Positions 13,101 to 24,900 of a stretch of 64,000 nucleotides of DNA are shown here, one piece after another. Position 1 is the stretch's first letter. Every line of letters begins with the position of its first letter. The notes beneath the pieces were generated by a model. It was not told where the DNA came from and did not search any database. It saw nothing but the letters and a program-made list of their open reading frames with translations. This DNA is from Dendrobium chrysotoxum (taxonomy: Eukaryota; Streptophyta; Magnoliopsida; Asparagales; Orchidaceae). The stretch is from assembly GCA_019925795.1 (NCBI GenBank), contig CM034309.1:20268729-20332728 (forward strand), read 5' to 3'. Position numbers and translations under genes: made by a program.

Positions 13101-13534
13101 TTCCACATTTTCTATTCCTTCCTAAAGTGTCACTGATGATGAGAATGACAATCAACTTTCCTATATGAGCCTTTCATTCTACTTTCTACAACTGGTGCTC
13201 GTAACTAAAGCACTCAAAAGTTAACATGGAGCTATCAAAGTGGATAATAGCTTCATATGTGAACAACATGATACGTATGAACTTAGGACGGCTTTTCTTA
13301 GGGTTTATTTGGGCCAGCATTCTCATAACTTCCATAAATCTCAATGATGAGAAGCTTTTATATCTGTTAGAGCGTGGTAACAGTAAGAACGTTGTTATCT
13401 GACTTTTTCAAAAGAAAAATATTTTTTAATATCCACACCAATTCTCAAAACATTTAACTTCTTCACAACTATTCTATAACAGTATTTACAGGCAGCTGTA
13501 GCCGCCCCAAGTGGACGCTTAATAGACTCAGTTT
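10127..13534. other. repeat-derived intergenic DNA, mostly unassigned
   Basis: Contains MITE fragments near 10340-10400. Short uninterpretable ORFs include minus 10559-10846 and plus 12519-12815; I recognise neither. From 11230 to 12360 the minus strand looks like old LTR-retroelement DNA: CCAAT and CTCTATAAATAAAAG (about 11700-11830) and a TGGTATCAG primer-binding-like string (complement of 12238-12246). No LTR pair was found. The part next to 13535 is probably the 3' UTR of the PPR gene. Confidence 0.3.
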
Positions 13535-16084
13535 CTATACTGTATCAATCATCTCATCTTGCATTCTTATGTGGAAAGACAGATTCTCCACTGCGGCATA
13601 AATTTCGTGAGCTCGAGAGTGAGAACTATCATTGGCAAGAAACACATGAGTTTTACCCTTTTCCTCAATCCAACTCCATCCTGGGCTCTTATGCATTCCC
13701 ATATTCCTAATAACTGACCGTATTCTCGCTAAATCTTCCATTTGTTTAGCAGTAGCATACAAATTTGCTAACTGAACATAGTTACTAACATTATCTCCCT
13801 CTAGCTCAATGAGGCTATTTGCTGCAATTTCACCCAACTGAAAATCATGATAAACAACACAGCCACCAAGCAATGCACCCCAAATAACGGCATCAGGTTC
13901 CATTGGCATACTCTTAATAAACGAGAATGCTTCAATAAGTTTTCCAGCTCTACTATGAAGATCTACCATACACGAATAGTGCTTTAGGTTTGGTCTAATA
14001 TCATAAGTTTCCATTAGGTTGAAATAGTGAAGGCCTTCTTCAACTGAACCTACATGAACACACAAAGACAGAACTGATAGGAAGCTGATTTCATCAGGTA
14101 TGATCCCATCTTCCAGCATTTCTTGAAAGAGTGCAAGCCCTTCTCTTCTGAGACCATGCATCGCATATCCTGCAAGCAAAGTATTGAATGATACCAAATT
14201 GTGTGATGAAATCCTTTGAAAGGAAAGGGCTGAGCGTTCTATGATTCCACACTTGGCATACATGTCAATGAGTGCTGCCCCAATATGAACGTCAGTGTCA
14301 TAACCACAACGAATTGCATAAGAATGAGCCTGTTTTCCTTGTTCAAAAGATACCAGTCTAGAACAAATAGGAATGATCATCCCTATAGTATATATATCCG
14401 GCTTTAAACCAGCAGTTTGGAGTTCAGATAACATTTCTAGAACAAATTCATTGTGCCCATTCTCCATGCAACCAGCAATTAATCCATTCCAAGTAAAAAT
14501 GTTGGGCTCAAATCCATCATTCCTCATTACATAAAGCAACTCCTGGGAGCAGTTTAGTCGATTAGCCCGAGCATAACCAGAAATCAATAAATTCCATGTC
14601 ACCAAGTCTCTTTCATCCATGTTATGGAAAATCAGCTCTGCTGACTTAAAATCAAAGTATCTGCAGTACATTTCAATCAACTTATTGCACATAAAAGGAT
14701 TTGAATTCAGTCCCCTTGATATTGCATAAGAATGTATCTCCTTTCCTTCAGCCATTGCAGCGCAAGCTGTGAGAACACTGCCCAAAGTAAAGGAGTCAGC
14801 TTCAATGCCTTCCTCCTGCATTTCTCTAAAAACTTTCAAGGCTTCTTCAAAGTTTCCATCATCACAGTACCCGGAAATTATCAAGTTCCAGGAGATGGTA
14901 TCAGCCCTTACCCCATCAAGTTCCATTTGATAAAATAATTCCTTGGCCTTGATCAAGTTGCCATTTTTACAATACCCATCAATTATAGCATTATATGAAA
15001 CCAGGTTCCTGACTGAAGATTTCAGAAAGATCTCAAGGGCGCTGCCCAAATCTCCGCATTTACTATAAACATCGATCAGTCCATTGAGAATGAAAGGATT
15101 TAATTTGAGATCATGCCTTATTACATAGCCATGGATCTCTTTACCAACCTGAAGAGCCTCCAATCTGCCGCAGCAGGGCAAGACACTAGCTAAAGTCTGA
15201 GCGTTCGGTTTAAAACCATTATCTAGCATTTGACCTAGTAGCCCTACAGCTTCTTCATCATAGCCATTCTGAGCAAAGCTTGCAATAGCAGCACTCCATG
15301 AAACAAGATTGGGCTTGGCATCACCACATGACTGCATTCTCTCTAGAAATTGCAGTGATTCAAAAGCCATCCCACTGGAAGCAAAGCTAGTGATCATACA
15401 ATTCCATGACACACAATCCCTTTCTTCCATCCCATTAAAAACCTTCAATGCCTCATCCAAGGCCCCACACTTTCCATACATGTCAATTAGGGCATTACTC
15501 ACGTATATATTTGAGACAAGTTTTCTCTTGAGCAAGAAGCCGTGAAGCTCTCTCCCCGGCCCAATAAAACCAATACCTCCACAAGCCTTGAGGACCACTG
15601 GGAAGACGAAAAACTGTAACTCCAGCACAAATTCAGCAACAAACAGTTCGTGAAATAGGAGAAGGGCTTTCTCATAAAACCCATGCTCGACGCATGCATT
15701 GAGAATGCCAACCCACGAGTATATACCTCTCTGAGGCATTTTATCGAACAGCTGGCAGGCATCCAAGAAGCTGCCGCATCTGCCATACATGTACAGCAGC
15801 CTTGTTTCGAAGAATTCGCGGCTATTGAAAAAACCTCTCTTGAGGGTTTGTGCATGGATTTGGCGGCCAAATGTAAGGCAGCAGCAGCAGTCGATGGCGA
15901 TGGCATGGTTGGAAGAATTTGGGTAAACTGGAAGAAGACTTGGGTGGTTTGCAGGAGAAAAGGAGGAAGATTCCAATGGAGTGTGATTGCCAATCTTACA
16001 ATTTAATTTGGATTTTTCGAGAATGTTGGAGTTCTGAGAATTTACTGAGGGCGGCAAAGTGAGCAGCGGTGTGTAGGCGGCCAT
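13535..16084 (-). CDS. PLS-class pentatricopeptide repeat protein, E/E+ subgroup
   Basis: Single-exon 849-aa protein with start ATG in good context (aaaATGGCC). PPR proteins bind organellar RNA one base per repeat; PLS/E-class members usually specify C-to-U editing sites in mitochondria or chloroplasts. The first ~60 residues are Ser/Pro-rich with few acidic residues, compatible with an organelle transit peptide. From about residue 75 to 700 there are tandem 31-36-residue repeats with the typical NALIDMYGKCG, VSWNCMI and GKEIHGYVIRH consensus. The C-terminus has the E motif (PNLKHYSCMVDLHSRAG, MPMEPDAVIWGALLGGC) and E+ (PGWSWIEEKGKTHVFLAND), then stops without a DYW deaminase domain. It would therefore need a DYW partner in trans if it edits. 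I cannot name the orthologue or its target. No frameshift is seen. Confidence 0.95.
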   Translation of the reverse strand: MAAYTPLLTLPPSVNSQNSNILEKSKLNCKIGNHTPLESSSFSPANHPSLLPVYPNSSNHAIAIDCCCCLTFGRQIHAQTLKRGFFNSREFFETRLLYMYGRCGSFLDACQLFDKMPQRGIYSWVGILNACVEHGFYEKALLLFHELFVAEFVLELQFFVFPVVLKACGGIGFIGPGRELHGFLLKRKLVSNIYVSNALIDMYGKCGALDEALKVFNGMEERDCVSWNCMITSFASSGMAFESLQFLERMQSCGDAKPNLVSWSAAIASFAQNGYDEEAVGLLGQMLDNGFKPNAQTLASVLPCCGRLEALQVGKEIHGYVIRHDLKLNPFILNGLIDVYSKCGDLGSALEIFLKSSVRNLVSYNAIIDGYCKNGNLIKAKELFYQMELDGVRADTISWNLIISGYCDDGNFEEALKVFREMQEEGIEADSFTLGSVLTACAAMAEGKEIHSYAISRGLNSNPFMCNKLIEMYCRYFDFKSAELIFHNMDERDLVTWNLLISGYARANRLNCSQELLYVMRNDGFEPNIFTWNGLIAGCMENGHNEFVLEMLSELQTAGLKPDIYTIGMIIPICSRLVSFEQGKQAHSYAIRCGYDTDVHIGAALIDMYAKCGIIERSALSFQRISSHNLVSFNTLLAGYAMHGLRREGLALFQEMLEDGIIPDEISFLSVLSLCVHVGSVEEGLHYFNLMETYDIRPNLKHYSCMVDLHSRAGKLIEAFSFIKSMPMEPDAVIWGALLGGCVVYHDFQLGEIAANSLIELEGDNVSNYVQLANLYATAKQMEDLARIRSVIRNMGMHKSPGWSWIEEKGKTHVFLANDSSHSRAHEIYAAVENLSFHIRMQDEMIDTV

Positions 16085-16186
16085 TTTGCCTGTGGCAGCC
16101 CAACCAAAGCTCTATCACGTCATAAATTTTTTTATTTTGAAATTACAAGGTATGAATTATTTTTCACTTCAAATTTGGTTGCCTTG

Positions 16187-16208
16187 AAAAATATATATAT
16201 ATATATAT
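16187..16208. repeat. (AT)n microsatellite
   Basis: About eleven AT units about 100 bp upstream of the PPR start codon. Confidence 0.85.
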
Positions 16209-16444
16209 GGAATTTAGTGGTATATATTAATATATATATTAAAATTTTATATAAGTGATAGAAATGTAATATTAAAATTTTAAATGATAGATACGTAAAT
16301 AGTATGAAATAAAGTGGTATGTATGTAAATCCCCCAATATTATATTCATTTTAATCAAAATATAATTTTATAAGCTTTAAAATAGTTTGATTTAATTTAT
16401 TCACATGTAATTAGTTTATTTAAAAATAGGTTTAAAATAATTTA

Positions 16445-16574
16445 GGTTTTTTTTGGGACAACTTTCTTATAGCTTTCTAAAGCACATTTCTAGTACAAAA
16501 ATTTATATTTCAAAAAATTTTTATACTAAAAATCTGCTTTAGAAAATTATAAGAAAGCTGCCCCAAACGAAATC
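16445..16574. mobile_element. Tourist-like MITE, copy C
   Basis: Fold-back element (GGTTTTTTTTGGGACAAC ... GCCCCAAACGAAATC) flanked by TTA on both sides; same family as 9583-9690. Confidence 0.7.
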
Positions 16575-17144
16575 TTAGTCTCAAATGCAGGAATGTACTT
16601 TTAAAATAGATATTTTAAACCATAAAATACTTGTAATTATTTGACATATATTTTCAGCCCAAAAAATATTATTACAAATTAATTTAGGTTTGGTTTTAAC
16701 ACCTTAAAATGGGGTTTCACTTTATTTCAATATACATAGAAAGGTTAAAGTTAAAATAACGTAATAATATTATGCAAATTAATTCATAGTTTTATTGCAC
16801 TATTACCCATTAAAAAATTATAATAAGTAATTTATATTTATAATATTATAAAAAATAATTTTCATAGAGAGCATGTTTTAGAACAATACATGAATTTATT
16901 TGACTTTATTTGTGTCTCATAAGTGAGACTAAGGTTCTGTTTGTTATAGCTTTTTATAAAGTTGGTTGTAAAGTTACTATAAGGAAAATATCTTAGTTAT
17001 TATAATTGTATAAAGCAGATTAGTATCACAGAAATTTTTGAAAAATAATGAAAAAGCAACAAAAAATATAGTAGTCAAACGAAGGTGGAATATTTATATA
17101 GAATTTTAATTATTTTGATATGTTTTAATTTTTTTAAAATTTTG

Positions 17145-17606
17145 GGAATAACATTTATGCCTACTAATTCAAAGGATAAATACATAATTAAGATTTTTGT
17201 AACTAAGTACTATATAGAAAATAACATACTATATCAAATATTTGGGAGTTTTGTCATTTGGTTTAGGATTCGTTTGGGATAACTTTCTTACTGCTTTCTA
17301 AAATTTTTTAACTAAAAAGTTGCTTTAAAAAGTAGTAAGAAAACTGTCCCAAACAAAGCCTTAATCATATAAATTAAATTAATCAAATTAACTCATTAAG
17401 TTAATGGTCATCCATAGAATAACTTAAATTTAATTACTATTTAAGTCAATAGACTAATTTTGAACTTATGTATGAGGATATAACATACTAGTTGTATTAT
17501 CTCGAAAGATGGAAATAACATTTATGGCTACTGATTCAAAGGATAAATACGTAATTAAGATTTTTGTAACTAAGTACTATGTAGGAAATAACATACTATA
17601 TCGAAT
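17145..17606. repeat. direct duplication of about 96 bp (17145-17240 and 17511-17606)
   Basis: The two segments share nearly the whole string beginning aataacatttatg and ending aacatactatatc, with only scattered substitutions, 366 bp apart. A Tourist-like MITE (17266-17360) lies between them. Confidence 0.8.
17266..17360. mobile_element. Tourist-like MITE, copy D (shortened)
   Basis: Fold-back element (GGATTCGTTTGGGATAAC ... TGTCCCAAACAAAGCC) flanked by TTA on both sides. The central loop is shorter than in the ~120-bp copies. Confidence 0.75.
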
Positions 17607-18949
17607 AAGAAATGTAATTCTATTCGGAACTCAAAAATAAAAAAAAATTATAATGTTCATGGATCCCTAAAGATATTCCTTACCTAATGCGACTGATTCA
17701 AAGCATATATAATATTTTTCTTTCTTTCTACTAGTCTCCAATTCATTTTGATTGTTCAAATAGAGTAAATCAACCCAATTTTAGTACTTGGCCAAAATAG
17801 TCCGTGTAATAATACTCGATATTTATCATTTTAGTACTGATGCAACTATATATTTTTGCGTGTATGTCCATTGCATTACAATAGCTAATTTATATATAAT
17901 TATATAGATGAAGTTAACCTAGGAATCTCAACAAAACTCCTTTCAAAATAATCATAATATTATTTTAGAATTTATATAATTGCTAGGGTAAAAAATGCTT
18001 ATGCAAGAGCTTATTGATGAAAGTAGTATGGAGATCCTCCTCAATACCCAATTTGATTTCCAAAAGTTTGTGACTAGTAGATTATACACTATCCTCAAGT
18101 TATAGAAGAGCATTTACCATATTAAAATTTTCTTCAATATTTGAATTATTTGATATATTGTATTCATCAATCGCTTTAATAATCATCTTATAGGAAGCAC
18201 GACGTAGTATAGCTTTCTTGACTTTAGGGTTTTTAACATAGCCCGTACATCACCATTTCTTGGACAATTTATTATGCCAAAACTTTTTACAAATCTTTGC
18301 ATTATGATAAAATCATTGTTTAGAGAGAACATCAGGTTTCAACAGTTTAACCATAAAGGGAACTTGATAATAAAACATAGAAATAGCTTCCATTTTATAG
18401 TTGAAACCACTTTCTTGTGTTATTGCATCATTGTTCTAAAGGGTTTGAGGATTAGCACATTCTTTGAAGTGCTCCCTTAAAGGTATATAGAATATACGTA
18501 ATTCATCTACAACAAAAATATTATAAGGATCCAAATCACATAGAAGATACTAAAGTGAAGGGACAATAGTCAACATCTCATATGATAAAATAAGAGTTGA
18601 AAAATGAAGACTAAATATAGTTTCATAATTTGGAATTATGTTTTCGTTAGAATCATCACTCTGAATGAATCTTTTTAAAATGAATTAATTTTTGTATGGT
18701 TACAAAACTAGTTTCATCCTGTCTAACTTCTAGATCTCTATCGTCATCAAACTATGCTTTAATTTCAATCCTAAGAGTATGAAAGAAAGCTAGGGAAACC
18801 ATCTTCAAATTGATCCTTGCAAGTGCCACCATGGCCTCACCCTCACCCTAGCACCCTTCCTTCTTATTTAGAATAGTATTGAAAATAGAGTGGAGGTTAA
18901 TGTTGATAGGATGTATTTGAGGAAGAAGAAACCTGTTGATAGGATGTGT

Positions 18950-19480
18950 TTGAGAAAGAAGAATCATTTCAATATGTTACATCTCACATACACAGTGTTT
19001 CATAGAATCATAGTTGCCCACCTTGTTGATAAAGAAGGGCTACAAATCCTTGGAATGGAGAACTCATCTCTTGCATGCATATATTGTATACACTGATGCT
19101 AAATAAATGGAACTATCTTGCACTCATACAATTAGGGTCATCTTAATAAGGCCCAAAAGGATGTATCTCGTCTATGATATAGAACTTTGCCTCAATCTTA
19201 AGGTCGCCAAACTCAAGTGACATAGTGATATAACCAAGAGTCTGTTGAACCTTCTCATTAAAATCACGAAACATTGATTTCTCAGAGGACTACTTCATGG
19301 TGTTTAAAAAAATTAAACTCTACATTTCAATGACTAAAAATGTTAATATGCATCTTTGGATCCACCAATATATGGTTTAAAGAATTATCATATATTAGTT
19401 TTGTCATATATGAAGAATGACTATGATCAATCATCTCTAATAGCAAATCATCATCATAAAAGGTAATACTTTGCATCTCG
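18950..19480 (-). mobile_element. Ty3-gypsy pol debris (protease region)
   Basis: On the minus strand a broken frame resembles the plant gypsy protease-RT linker: LGYITMSLEFGDLKIEAKFY with VIDE-like text, then a decayed GRPW-type block and IVPS-like residues, preceded by a DDDLLLEMIDHSHSSYM stretch. Many stops are present. The surrounding 17700-20340 is probably the same decayed element, but I could not place other domains. Confidence 0.45.
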
Positions 19481-20354
19481 TTAGAAATGCATATCTCCTC
19501 CATCTTCTATTTGATAATATGAGATCGAAAAACCTCAAGTTCAAGCACAACTTGACTAGTTTCATGAAACTCAAGAGAAAATACGTCATAAACACTTATA
19601 GTGTGGTCAACTTTCTCAGATGAGCAAAAAAATTATAGTGTGCCTTTTGTCGAGAAGCTTAAGCTATTTTCTCTTTATCTTGATTCAAATCCATAGGAAG
19701 ATTATTCAACTCTTAAATAATAATATTTTCTCGCTTCTCTTGAGCTGTATGTTTGGTTGCTCGAGACGGGAGGAGTTTTCATTCCTAATTTTCAATTCTT
19801 CAATTTCATGAGTGGGGGATAAGGGATCTTCTTTGAGAAGAATATCATTTTCTTTAATATCAGGATCTTATTATTAAATTTTAAATAAGAATTTTATTAA
19901 ATTTTATGTATTATTATGATCAAATAATGGTTCTCCTCCCCAAGAATCACTAAAATTCTAATACATATAACAAAAACCATCATGAAAAGGCATCATTGGC
20001 CCTTCGTCATCATCTTCTTCATCCTCTTCCATGTTAAACTAATTAGATGAAGAAATCATGCACAAGGAAACATAATGAACATATAGAAAAGAGCTTTCCA
20101 TTTTTCATTAAGAGATACATCATACTTTGATACAATGCTCATAGATTTCTTCAGCATGAGCTTTACTTAATACATATCAGGGAAAACTTCATATTCCTCT
20201 GAATAAGGTCTTTCCTTTCTAACTAAGACTTCATACTATTTTGCCATAGCAACTTTCAACATAATATTATCTAGAGATCAAAGATGTGAATTAATCAAGA
20301 AAAATAGGAATGTTCACTATCTCAAACATAGGAAGTGACTGTGAAATAGATTTA

Positions 20355-20448
20355 TGTTTCGTTTGGGACGACTTTCTTGCTACTTATAATTTTTGTATAC
20401 TAAAAATTTACTTTGAGAAGAAGTAAGAAAACCGTCGCCAACGAAGTC
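20355..20448. mobile_element. Tourist-like MITE, copy E
   Basis: Fold-back element (TGTTTCGTTTGGGACGAC ... GTCGCCAACGAAGTC) flanked by TTA on both sides; a diverged member of the family at 9583. Confidence 0.65.
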
Positions 20449-20451
20449 TTA

Positions 20452-21356
20452 TTCAAACAAATATTCACTATAGTGGCGAGACCCCCACCCCACCTACAAA
20501 CTATAACCTAAGAGGATAAAGTGGTAATGGTTGCGATCATTTGGCTCATTTGATCTCATAATTTATTGATGTATTCATGTTTCACTTTCTCTTTCATTGG
20601 ATCAATTGAAGAACCATCAAGAGCCTAGACAGAACCAAGATATTGTCTGATTTGGCTCATGAAGCAAATTTTTGAATAATATATTGTTTATTATTTTTTC
20701 ATTATTTTTAATTTTTAATAATACATTAAATTACTTTTAAAAATACTAAAATTAAAATTTAAATATTTTGAGAACTTTTAAAAACAATCATCACCATCAA
20801 CTATTGCTATCATTATTGTCGATCGCCACTGTCTCCCATTTTCATCGCTATCGCCATCATCACCCTCCCACTAATCACACCACCACATAAATCAAATTAT
20901 TTAATATTTAAAAATATTAAATATATATATATATTTTTTCATATAAAAATATAAATAAAAAAATAAAATCATCCCAAGATTTTTCATTTTGATCTCATTA
21001 GTAAAATTGGATGATTGCTCTTTTTTTTAATTGCTTTGACATGACATATGTGCATTACATCACTATTCTAATGAGATATGAATTTTTATCAAAAACTTTT
21101 GAGTTTATATTCCTTATAATATTCAAAATTGAAGAAATATATCTAATATTTAGTTTATTAAGAAAATATGCCCCAAAAATTTTTTTGAACTAAAATACTT
21201 TTGAATTTTGAAAACATGCTCTAATTTATACCAGCAGTGTTTTCGTACAAAAAATTGTTCGATCTCTCATACTCTTAGCGCTTTCTTATTCTCTAACGAT
21301 TCTCATTCATGAGTAATAAATCTGAGACAAAATTCCAATGCGATATTTTTGTCTTA
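20452..21356. other. AT-rich intergenic DNA
   Basis: No gene or clear element seen. There is a short (AT)n tract near 20920-20935 and a cluster of simple tcatcatcac/tcgcc text around 20790-20880. Confidence 0.4.
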
Positions 21357-21476
21357 GGCTTCGTTTGGGACGGCTTTCTTACCGCTTCTTAAAACAGCTT
21401 TTTAGTACAAAAATTTTAATTTTTATATTAAAAAGCTGCTTTAAGAAACAGTAAAAAAGCCGTCCCAAACGAAACC
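21357..21476. mobile_element. Tourist-like MITE, copy F (best preserved)
   Basis: 120-bp near-perfect hairpin: GGCTTCGTTTGGGACGGC pairs with GCCGTCCCAAACGAAACC, and the arms continue to the centre. TTA lies on both sides. It is about 480 bp downstream of the JMJ gene stop codon. Confidence 0.85.
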
Positions 21477-21958
21477 TTAGTCTTCTTCTCTGACTAGCCA
21501 ACAATTGTCATCGAAAGATTGTGATTGATATTATATGTTTACACCTTGAGCCCTAACCTACTCAAGCATGAGAACATGAGCTTCAAAAATTGCTCAAAAC
21601 TTATTTTGACATTGATCATGCTTCAAAGCTTATTCGAAGCATGTTTGTATTTCCAAATCAAGATCGAACAATGGTCAAAGAAGCTTCGATTATGTGTCAA
21701 TGGTCTAAACAATTGAACTTTCAAAAAAACAAAAAAAGTATTTACAGGCCTATTGCATGGCCAACATTGGCTTCTTCATACCTGGCGTTAGAATGCGTAC
21801 TAACACTAGGAAATCTCATTTCATATGAAAAAGGATCAGTTGCATGTGTTATGAATACAACTTAACCTGCTTCCGAGAGATGATATATCCTATGAACAAT
21901 AATAAAAATAACAAAAATTGAACAAATGTGGCTAACCTGTGCTGTGAGAGAGAAGATG

Positions 21959-24900
21959 TTAAAGATCGAAGCCCATGCGGGTGTGATTCTCTTCCTTGAT
22001 GAGCTGAAGCAATTCATGCTTGGGGCCAGGTTGATCGCTGCACAATGTCATATGCAATGCAAGCAGCTCCTCTGAACTGGCTTTCTTAAATAGGGATTTG
22101 AGTTTGGCTTCAGCTCCTGCAAGAACAGGCTGGGGCGGACCTTTACACTCCGCATTGGTAGAAATAGCTCTCTGATCTCCACGGTCAGGGGGATGTGGGG
22201 TTTTAGGCCGGGCTCTCCAATACTCTGAGCAGACTCGGTTCTTATCAATTGCTTCAAGTGCCTGCGGATGAAAGTCAATAAAGAGCATGAAGTTTTGGTC
22301 GAATCAGAGCAGAGGAGTGATTTATATAAGTGAGACTTGAAATCATTATGAATGTAGAATCTCAAGATTTTTCATCATTCATAACATGCTTATAATACCT
22401 CAACGACAAGATCATGGTTCCATTTAAGTACCTTAGGACCCATTTACAGCTTCTCACTGCTGCCCCCCTAGATAAGACATGAACATGCTTATAATACAGA
22501 GTGAATATACCAAATCATTTCATATATGACACTACCCACAACATTTTGATCAAAAATCTTCTTGATATATAATATTTCATTATCACCTTGCTCAACTTAA
22601 AATGTTAGCGTGCTAATGTCCCATACTTATTCACAATCCTTTTAATATATGAGCCCTGAGATAAGAACAATTCTTATCTCTTTATTTCCGCTTATCTCCA
22701 TTCCAAGGACTTTCTTAGCAAGACAAAGATCCATCATCTCAAACTCCACCTTGAGCAGATCCTTCAACCTTATGATTTCTTCGAAGCTAGCACTTGCAAG
22801 TAGCATATTATAAATATTAAGCAAAAAAATAGATTGTGCTACTAATCTCCATAGATTTCAAGTATACACAAGAATCATAATATATATATAAGTGAAGCCA
22901 ATATTAAGCAGGTACTCAACAAATTATTTATAACACATTGTTGAAGATTGTTTCAAATCATGCAAGGATCCTTTCACCAAACATCCATGACTTTTAATTC
23001 CGATTTCAGCAAATCCATCAACCTAATTCATGTAAATAATCTCCTTCAGTTATCCATATAATAATACAAATTTAATATCCATTTACTGAAGATGCGTTTC
23101 AAACTGTAAAACCATAGCAAGAACATATATGGAAGTATGACTTACCACTGGAGATAAAATAGTCGACACCTTTTTTTGTGTGTAAACCCCCAAGCCTAGA
23201 TTTGAATCTTGGATCTTCTACTTCAGGGACTCCATCCTTTTCTTAAACCATTTGCAGCCGTGAATCTTCTTATTTCTTGGCTTGTCTGCTAACACCCAGT
23301 CTTTTTCTTCTTAAGAGAGATCATTCCTTCAGTCATAGTTTGCTACCATTTATTTGTTTCCGCACTTTCTATAGCTACTTTATAGGAACCTGATTCATCA
23401 CCTAATTAAAAAACTAGCCAGAAATGCAAAAGAAATAATATTTGCTTGCACCTTTGTGGTGTTTGAACCATAAGCCTAGGTCAGTTCCTTACAACTGGCC
23501 TTCACGCTTCTTCAATGATTTCTTTCCTTGGCTCTTTAGGTTTAGCTTCAATTGATTCTTGTTCATTGCCTTTAAGAACTTCATAATATTTCGTCTGCTT
23601 CACCTCAACTTGCAATTTATGATTTGCATTATTGTTTTGAGCCATAGTTTTTGGAATTAAATCTACCATATGTTGATCAATAAAAACAACATCCCTGCTA
23701 ATCAATTATTTAGAATGACCTGATTCCAAACACCACAACATATACCCTCCTGTATTTTTAGGATACCCAATAAAAATTTATTTTAAGGTCCTTGGTTATA
23801 ATTTATTTTGCTAATATGAGCTTAATTAATACAAGCAAATAACTTTAGCATGTTGTATTCTTCTGGTTGTCCACTCCACCTCTTATGTGAGGTCTTGAAT
23901 TCAACCACCATTGAAGGATGTTTATTAATCAAATAGACGGTTGTACTAACTGCTTCTACCCAGAATGTCTTTGATAGACTTGCATTCAACATGTATCCTA
24001 TCCTTTCAAGAATAGTCCTGTTCCAGCATTCAACACCCACTTTGCCAAGGAGTAAACCTTACTACTAGGTGCTACTCCTTGCTCCTCACAATACTTCTTT
24101 AATTGATCTGAGCAAAAACTCAAGGCCATTGTCAATTCTCAGCTTTTTGACCTTTTTTCCTACTTGAGTTCCAACTTCCAACCAGTCTTTTATTCTTTGA
24201 ATTTGGCGAAGGCTTCACTTTTCTGTTTCAAGAAATATACCCAAGAATTTAATGAATAAACATTAATAAAAGATAGAAAGTATCTAACTCCACCATGTGA
24301 CTCACTTTTAATAGGACCTAAAGGATTTGAATATATATAATCTAAAATTTCCTTAGATTTGTGTTTTAACGTGACAAACTTCAACCTCTTGGATTTTTCC
24401 ACCATACAATGTTCACAAAAATACAAGCATAAAAGCTTCTTATTTCCAAAGAAACCTTGCCTGTACAATTCTTCAAGCCCCCTTTAACTTACATGTCCTA
24501 ATCTTTGATGCCACAATTAGTTTCATAAATAAGACTACAAGACATGTTAGCATATCTGCTAATCATTATTTTACCTTACAGTGTATACATTCCATTCATG
24601 TGAATACCCTTCATGATGATTTGCATACCTTTAGGATTTCACCTCCACATTTGAAATGATATCTATTATAACCTAATTCAACAATAATTTCTTCTAAGTT
24701 CAGAATATACCTCACATTCTTTAACAACCTCTCTATATCATCATGAAGTTTGAGTTGAATGACCCCTTCACCTTGAACCTTGAAAGCTTTATCGATTCTA
24801 AATACACCATGCCACCTTTTTCACTACGTTACTTTAAACCAACTCCTATTTGGGAACATATAAGAGTCAAGCCAAACCTTGCTTGGATCAGACTTCCAGA

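Noticed and set aside
15499..16006. 164-aa minus and 107-aa plus ORFs overlapping the PPR N-terminus
   Set aside because: Shadow frames of the PPR gene.
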